Of a DNA stretch of 10,358 bases, positions 6,141 through 10,358 are shown piece after piece (within the stretch, counting starts at the first letter, position 1; the number at the start of each line of letters is the position of its first letter). Origin of the DNA: Rubrobacter sp. (GTDB taxonomy: Bacteria > Actinomycetota > Rubrobacteria > Rubrobacterales > Rubrobacteraceae). The notes beneath the pieces are model-generated. The model saw only the letters and a list, made by a program, of their open reading frames with translations. It did not search any database and was not told the origin of the DNA. Location of the stretch: assembly GCA_013815485.1 (NCBI GenBank), contig JACDGB010000035.1:1-10358 (forward strand), in the 5' to 3' direction. Both the position numbers and the translations under genes were made by a program.

Positions 6141-7631
6141 TTGACGAACCGGACTTTCACGCGCCGGAGCTTTTTGAAGGCCGCCGGGGCTGGGGCGGCG
6201 GGGATGACGTTGCTCGGCGCGGCCGGGTGCAACACATTGACCAGTAGCGGACTGCCAAACGAATACCTTCCGATCGGGGGGCCGAGGATGAATGTAGTGC
6301 TCGTGATCATAGACAGCCTCAGAAAAGACCACATCGGAGCTTACGGCAACGATTGGATAAAGACGCCCACCCTCGACGCCCTGGCGAGAGACAGCCTCTC
6401 CTTCACCCGCGCCCACCCGGAGTCGCTGCCGACCGTATGCGCCCGGCGGGCCATCCACACCGGCATCAGGACGTTCCCGTTCAGGGACTGGAACCCGGTG
6501 CCGAGCGACCTGGTGAGCCTCTACGGCTGGCAGCCCATCCCCGAAGACCAGACGACGCTAGCCGAGATCCTTGAGAAAGAGGGCTACCAGACCATGCTGG
6601 TGACCGACACCGTCCACCAGTTCAAGCCGTTCTACAACTTCCACCGGGGCTTCGGGCTGTTCGAGTTCATCCGGGGCCAGGAGAGGGATTTCTACAGGCC
6701 GGATTGGCTGGTCTCCGAGGAGCGGATGAAGCAGGTCCTCACCGGCGGCTCCAACGAGTCGCACATGCAAGATATCGCCCGCCAGTACCTCGCCAACACC
6801 ACCGACAGCCGGAGAGAGGAGGACCGGTTCTCCCCGCAGGTCTTCTCGCGGGCGACGGAGTACCTCGAAGGCGCCGCCAGGGGAGGACAGCCGTTCTTCC
6901 TGGTAGTGGATAACTACGACCCGCACGAGCCCTGGGACCCGCCCGAGGAATACGTGAGGCTCTACGACGAAGGCTACGAAGGTCCCGAGCCCATGACCGG
7001 CCCCAACGGCGAGGTCGGCTGGATGACGCAGCGGCAGATCAAGCGTCAGCGGGCTCTCTACGCAGCCGAGGTCACGATGGCCGACCGCTGGCTGGGACGC
7101 CTGATGGACAGGATGGAAGCCCTGAACTTGTTCGCCAACACGCTCGTCGTGGTGGCGGCCGACCACGGCTACATCCTCGGGGAACACGGGCTCGTCGGCA
7201 AGTTCCCGGCGGCGATGTACGCCGAGCTTCTCGATGTCCCCTTCTTCATCCGCCACCCGGAGGGCAAGGGCGCCGGAGAGACCAGCGACTTCTACGCCTC
7301 CACCCACGACATCGCGCCCACGATCCTGAGCCTCCTCGGCGTAGAGCAGCCGGAGGCAATGAACGGCGAGGATCTCTCGCCCATCCTGGGAGGCGGCGAG
7401 CCAGCGACCCCACGCCCCCACTTCAGCTCCGGCTACCACGATTATGTATGGTCCCGCGACGACCGATACGCAATGTGGTCCACCAATACCGGCTCGAACG
7501 CGAAGCTCTTCGACCTGCAAGAAGACCCCGAACAACAGAACGACATCGCCGGGAGCAACCCCGATATCGTCAAGCGCATGTTCCAGGAATACGTGCTGAA
7601 AGACGCCGGCGGCCCGCTGCCCAGGTATTAG
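6141..7631 (+). CDS. Tat-exported sulfatase-like hydrolase, alkaline phosphatase superfamily, Thr at nucleophile position
   Basis: From TTG 6141 the protein has 496 residues. Residues 7-13 (TRRSFLK) are a textbook twin-arginine motif, followed by a hydrophobic stretch and AAGC (27-30), a possible lipobox. The mature part is a sulfatase/alkaline-phosphatase-superfamily domain: VLVIIDSLRKDHIGAYG (54-70; metal-binding D58), DNYDPHEPW (257-265), and ADHGYILGEHGLVGK (340-354; D341, H342). The nucleophile region is SLPTVCARRAIHTG (95-108). Aligned on the invariant Arg and TG, the position of the formylglycine Cys holds Thr98; a Cys occurs two residues later (C100) but without C-x-P-x-R. Thr or Ser nucleophiles are typical of phosphohydrolases and phosphotransferases in this superfamily, so a phosphate-ester or phosphotransfer role is more likely than sulfate cleavage. 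It acts outside the membrane, probably on a glycan or lipid. An ORF start at TTG 6111 is also possible. Confidence 0.88.
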   Translation: MTNRTFTRRSFLKAAGAGAAGMTLLGAAGCNTLTSSGLPNEYLPIGGPRMNVVLVIIDSLRKDHIGAYGNDWIKTPTLDALARDSLSFTRAHPESLPTVCARRAIHTGIRTFPFRDWNPVPSDLVSLYGWQPIPEDQTTLAEILEKEGYQTMLVTDTVHQFKPFYNFHRGFGLFEFIRGQERDFYRPDWLVSEERMKQVLTGGSNESHMQDIARQYLANTTDSRREEDRFSPQVFSRATEYLEGAARGGQPFFLVVDNYDPHEPWDPPEEYVRLYDEGYEGPEPMTGPNGEVGWMTQRQIKRQRALYAAEVTMADRWLGRLMDRMEALNLFANTLVVVAADHGYILGEHGLVGKFPAAMYAELLDVPFFIRHPEGKGAGETSDFYASTHDIAPTILSLLGVEQPEAMNGEDLSPILGGGEPATPRPHFSSGYHDYVWSRDDRYAMWSTNTGSNAKLFDLQEDPEQQNDIAGSNPDIVKRMFQEYVLKDAGGPLPRY

Positions 7632-7780
7632 CCGTACCAGCGATAGTACGTTGCCAACGGATATGGAGGTGGATCCCTCTGCTCGAAATATCGCGTAGCG
7701 AGCCGGATAAAACTCCGGCATCGCCAGAACCCCACAATCCTTGTTGGTCACGGAAAGTTAGCCGGGCGTAGCGAAAGAAA
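7632..7780. other. Intergenic gap with a small hairpin and a 9-bp direct repeat
   Basis: This 149-bp gap is the longest between same-strand genes in the second half of the window. A perfect 6-bp hairpin, GCCGGA-TAAAAC-TCCGGC, lies at 7702-7719 without a T-run. GCGTAGCGA is repeated at 7693-7701 and 7766-7774, the second copy just upstream of the next start. No convincing -35/-10 pair was found. The gap could separate two transcripts, but the sequence does not prove it. Confidence 0.4.
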
Positions 7781-9067
7781 ATGCCAGGCAAGGACAAACC
7801 CGGCCCCGCGAAGAAGCCTCGCTACTTACCATCTTTCAGCGGCGGCATTCCGTTCGTCCTCGCCGTCTACAGTGTAAGCCGTCTCTTCTACCTCGTAGCC
7901 GGCGCCTTGCTCGCCGCCTACCTGCCGGTGGGGACTTTTCATGGGCGCACCCTCGACGCGCCGCCCGGAAGACTGAATATCTGGGCTCACTGGGACGGGG
8001 TATGGTACTCGCGCATAGCGGCGGAAGGGTACGGAAGGGTCGCCTGGGACGGGGCATCGTATTCGCAGGCAATGGAAGGGTACGCAACGACCGCCTCGAC
8101 CGCCTTCTTTCCGCTGTATCCACTCTTGATGAGGTCCTTCGCCGGGCTCTTCGGGGGGCCGCTCTCGCTGGAGGCACTTTCTCTATGTGGAGTCCTGATC
8201 TCCCTCACGGCCCTGCCCTTTGGCTTCTACTTCATCTACCGCATAGCCGAGGATGGTTGGGGAGAGCGCGTGGCGAAGGGGACCGTACTTATCATGGCGT
8301 TCTTCCCCACTGCCTTTTTTCTCAACGCGGTTTACACAGAGAGCCTTTTCCTGGCGTTCTCCGCAGGCTCCATATGGGCCTTGCGGGTGAGGAGGGATCT
8401 GCTTCTAGCCTGCGCGCTAGCGGGGCTCGCGACGGCCACGCGCAATGTCGGGGTGTTCCTGCTCGCGCCACTCGCATACGAGTGGTTGCGGGGCAGCGCC
8501 GGGAGAGAATATGGACCCGTTCGTGGGGCGGCGTGTCTGGCGCTGGCGTCCTCGGGGCTATTCTTCTATGCGGCGTACCTCTGGCGGTCCTTCGGGGATC
8601 CCCTCCTCTTCTACGACGCGCAAGGTTACTGGAACCGGAAGCCCACGGGTCCCTCGACCTTCGTCGTCAACATCCTGAGAGAAGCCTACGAGAGCGTGGC
8701 GTCACTCTTCCTCCCGTGGTCCTCAGCAAGCCTGGAAGAGCTTTTGAGCCGCCTCAACGGCACGACCGACGCATACAACTTCTTGTTCTTGATCTTCGCC
8801 CTGGCGATGCTCCTTTGGGGGCTGCGGGTGCTTCCCTTCTCCTTGAGCGTCTACGCCTTGCTGCTCCTCATCCCCGCCGCGCTCTTCGGGAAGCTGGAGA
8901 CGCCCTTGATCGGCTTCCCGCGCTACATGCTCGCGGCCTTCCCGCTATTCATCGTGCTCGCGGCGCTGCTCGAAAATCGCCGGACCCTCGACATCTGGTT
9001 GATATCGAGCGCGGCGTTCTCCCTCGCTCTCTGCGCCCTGTTCGTGAGCTGGCGGTTCACGGCTTGA
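7781..9067 (+). CDS. PIG-V-like GT-C mannosyltransferase
   Basis: The protein has 428 residues: a short basic N-terminus, a first membrane segment about 22-47 and many more to the end. The PIG-V signature is present: WAHWDGVWYSRIAAEGY (68-84) in the first outer loop with the GT-C acidic residue D72, FFPLYPLLMR (109-118), NAVYTESLF and ATRNVGVFLL further along. PIG-V enzymes transfer mannose from a dolichol- or polyprenyl-phosphate donor on the outer face of the membrane; in eukaryotes the acceptor is a GPI precursor, while bacterial homologues act on unknown acceptors. The ATG at 7781 has only a weak purine-rich stretch (GAAAGAAA) immediately before it. The gene lies 149 bp after the sulfatase-like gene and 54 bp before the arylsulfotransferase gene. 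A matching lipid-linked sugar could be made by the DPM1-like protein at the window start. Confidence 0.88.
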   Translation: MPGKDKPGPAKKPRYLPSFSGGIPFVLAVYSVSRLFYLVAGALLAAYLPVGTFHGRTLDAPPGRLNIWAHWDGVWYSRIAAEGYGRVAWDGASYSQAMEGYATTASTAFFPLYPLLMRSFAGLFGGPLSLEALSLCGVLISLTALPFGFYFIYRIAEDGWGERVAKGTVLIMAFFPTAFFLNAVYTESLFLAFSAGSIWALRVRRDLLLACALAGLATATRNVGVFLLAPLAYEWLRGSAGREYGPVRGAACLALASSGLFFYAAYLWRSFGDPLLFYDAQGYWNRKPTGPSTFVVNILREAYESVASLFLPWSSASLEELLSRLNGTTDAYNFLFLIFALAMLLWGLRVLPFSLSVYALLLLIPAALFGKLETPLIGFPRYMLAAFPLFIVLAALLENRRTLDIWLISSAAFSLALCALFVSWRFTA

Positions 9068-9121
9068 GTTCAGGATGATGAAGCACGGAATCAACGACGA
9101 CGAAAGGATATCGGTTTGAGC

Positions 9122-10358
9122 ATGGAGATCACGCGACGGAGGTTCCTGGGGGCAATGGGCGCTGGCGCAACCTGGATCACGCTGTCAAGCGCCCTGGGCT
9201 GTGAACCGGAACAGCGCCTCCGGGCAGTTGCCTCTACGACCCGGAGGGGGCAAACGTGGGCCTTCCGTTCGCGGCCTGAGTTGAGACCGCCCGTTATTGA
9301 CGTGACCACGAATGCGCGCGGCACGGCCCCAGGCTACATCCTCATAGCCCCGAAGAACGGTCCCGAGGAAGAGGGTCCCGGTCAGGACGGCGCGATGATC
9401 CTCAACGACAGCGGGCAGCTCGCGTGGTTCCATTCTCTGTTCAGAGAAGACAAAGACATCATGGATTTCAAGGTGCAGAGCTACCGGGGAGAGCCGGTGC
9501 TAACCTGGTGGGAGGGCGTCCACGGCGGGTACGGCCAGGGCGGGTACGTGATCCTCGACGGCTCCTACCGCGAGATAGCCAGAGTTCGCGCGGGCAACGA
9601 CTACCGGGGGGACCATCACGAATTCCTCATCAGCCCCCGCGACACCGCGCTGTTTACCGTCTACAAACAGACGCCAGGGGACCTGTCCTCTGTGGGAGGC
9701 CCGGCGGACGGCACCGTACTGGACGGAATCGTCCAGGAAGTAGACATCGAGACCGGCGAAGTACTGTTCGAGTGGCACAGCCTGGATCACGTCGGCCTCG
9801 ATGAGTCCAGTTCCGGGGCGCCAAAGAATCCAAAGTTCGCCTTCGACTACTTCCACATCAACTCCATAGACGTGGACCACGACGACAACCTGCTCGTCTC
9901 CTCCCGCATGACCTCCGCCGTATACAAGATCAACTACCAGACCGGCGAGGTCATGTGGCGGCTGGGCGGGGAAAAGAGCGACTTCGAGATGGGACCGGGC
10001 ACCCGCACCCGCTTCCAGCACGACGCCCGCCGCCAACCCGACGGCACCATCACGATCTTCGACAACGGCGCCCTCAAAACAGACAAGCTGTCCCGCGGCA
10101 TCGTGCTAAGACTCGACGAGGACGCCATGACCGCCACGCTAGTCAAGGAGTATCCCAATCCTGACAAAAAGCTCTCTGGCACCCAGGGCAACGTGCAGGT
10201 ACTGCCGGATGGCAACGTGTTCGTCGGCTGGGGCAGCGCGCCGTCCTTCTCCGAGTTCAGCAAAGAGGGCGAGCTGCTCTTCGACGCTAACTTTCCACCC
10301 GAAGCCGAATCCTACCGGGCGTTCCGCTTCGAGTGGATCGGACGTCCCAGCAACGGCC
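9122..10358 (+). CDS. Tat-exported arylsulfotransferase (ASST)-family protein, 3' partial
   Basis: The frame is open to the end of the window, giving 412 visible residues. TRRRFLG (4-10) is a twin-arginine motif, followed by a hydrophobic stretch and SALGC (23-27), a loose lipobox. The mature part resembles ASST-family beta-propellers: YILIAPKNG and ILNDSGQLAWFH, FHINSIDVDHDDNLLVSSR (about 244-262), a TGEVMWRLGG strand, FQHDARR (about 298-304) and GTQGNVQVLPDGNVFVGWG (about 354-372). Characterised ASSTs move sulfate between phenols through a histidine, without PAPS; FHxNS and QHDA match their active-site histidines. No histidine follows QHDA in the visible part. ATG 9122 is chosen; the TTG at 9116 in the same frame has AAAGGA 7 nt upstream and is a fair alternative. 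It lies 54 bp after the PIG-V-like gene, in the same frame as that gene's stop. Confidence 0.85.
   Translation, partial: MEITRRRFLGAMGAGATWITLSSALGCEPEQRLRAVASTTRRGQTWAFRSRPELRPPVIDVTTNARGTAPGYILIAPKNGPEEEGPGQDGAMILNDSGQLAWFHSLFREDKDIMDFKVQSYRGEPVLTWWEGVHGGYGQGGYVILDGSYREIARVRAGNDYRGDHHEFLISPRDTALFTVYKQTPGDLSSVGGPADGTVLDGIVQEVDIETGEVLFEWHSLDHVGLDESSSGAPKNPKFAFDYFHINSIDVDHDDNLLVSSRMTSAVYKINYQTGEVMWRLGGEKSDFEMGPGTRTRFQHDARRQPDGTITIFDNGALKTDKLSRGIVLRLDEDAMTATLVKEYPNPDKKLSGTQGNVQVLPDGNVFVGWGSAPSFSEFSKEGELLFDANFPPEAESYRAFRFEWIGRPSNG

Noticed and set aside
7663..7698. 11-codon frame (MEVDPSARNIA) in the gap before the PIG-V gene, and a GGAGGT at 7665-7670
   Set aside because: The short frame has no good site before its ATG, and the GGAGGT has no start codon at a usable distance.
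6558..7751. Long opposite-strand open frame (397 codons) across the sulfatase-like gene
   Set aside because: Long antisense frames are expected in GC-rich coding DNA; its translation shows no domain and the plus strand holds a well-conserved gene.
8002..9078. Long alternative frame (358 codons) overlapping the PIG-V gene
   Set aside because: It is a shadow frame rich in Arg and Leu with no recognisable motif; the PIG-V signatures are in the other frame.
9075..9119. 14-codon frame (MMKHGINDDERISV) ending 2 nt before the ASST ATG
   Set aside because: The geometry would allow coupling, but its own ribosome binding site is poor (only AGG touching the ATG) and the same bases supply the AAAGGA site for the ASST gene.

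Overview
The window is dense, GC-rich bacterial DNA of about 10.4 kb. It holds eight protein-coding genes, one of them cut at each end. High GC, GC-rich third codon positions, TTG start candidates, weak or absent ribosome binding sites at some starts, and exported Tat-type lipoproteins suggest a deep-branching actinobacterium, for example of the Rubrobacter type. That assignment is an inference from style and gene content; no rRNA or marker gene is present.

Layout. (1) 1-945 (+): a DUF2304-like membrane segment fused to a DPM1-type family 2 glycosyltransferase, cut at its 5' end. (2) 1035-2303 (+): a Wzx/MATE-like polysaccharide flippase. (3) 2506-3495 (-): an extended-SDR sugar-nucleotide epimerase/dehydratase, converging on gene 2 and possibly preceded by a 17-codon coupled leader ORF. 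(4) 3717-5360 (+): a DUF2723 GT-C type membrane glycosyltransferase. (5) 5383-6114 (+): an ETHE1-like metallo-beta-lactamase-fold hydrolase (persulfide dioxygenase type). (6) 6141-7631 (+): a Tat-exported sulfatase/alkaline-phosphatase-superfamily lipoprotein. (7) 7781-9067 (+): a PIG-V-like GT-C mannosyltransferase. (8) 9122 to the window end (+): a Tat-exported arylsulfotransferase-family protein, cut at its 3' end. Genes 4 to 8 run head to tail and could be one or two transcripts. No tRNA, rRNA, CRISPR array or insertion sequence was seen.

How the genes fit together. A DPM1-like enzyme typically makes a polyprenyl-phosphate sugar on the inner membrane face. GT-C enzymes (DUF2723 and PIG-V types) typically use such lipid-linked sugars on the outer face. 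A flippase moves lipid-linked glycan across, and the epimerase supplies a nucleotide sugar. Two Tat-exported enzymes of the alkaline-phosphatase and arylsulfotransferase superfamilies could then decorate the product with phospho- or sulfo-groups. The window therefore reads as part of a surface-glycan or glycoprotein locus. The MBL hydrolase is the odd member.

The points most worth a second look are the sulfatase-like protein with Thr in place of the formylglycine Cys, the ASST-like protein with no visible histidine where the sulfo-carrying His is expected, the DUF2304-GT2 fusion, the coupled leader ORF before the epimerase, and phased 7-8 bp degenerate repeats in two intergenic gaps, one of which contributes the start codon of the flippase gene.
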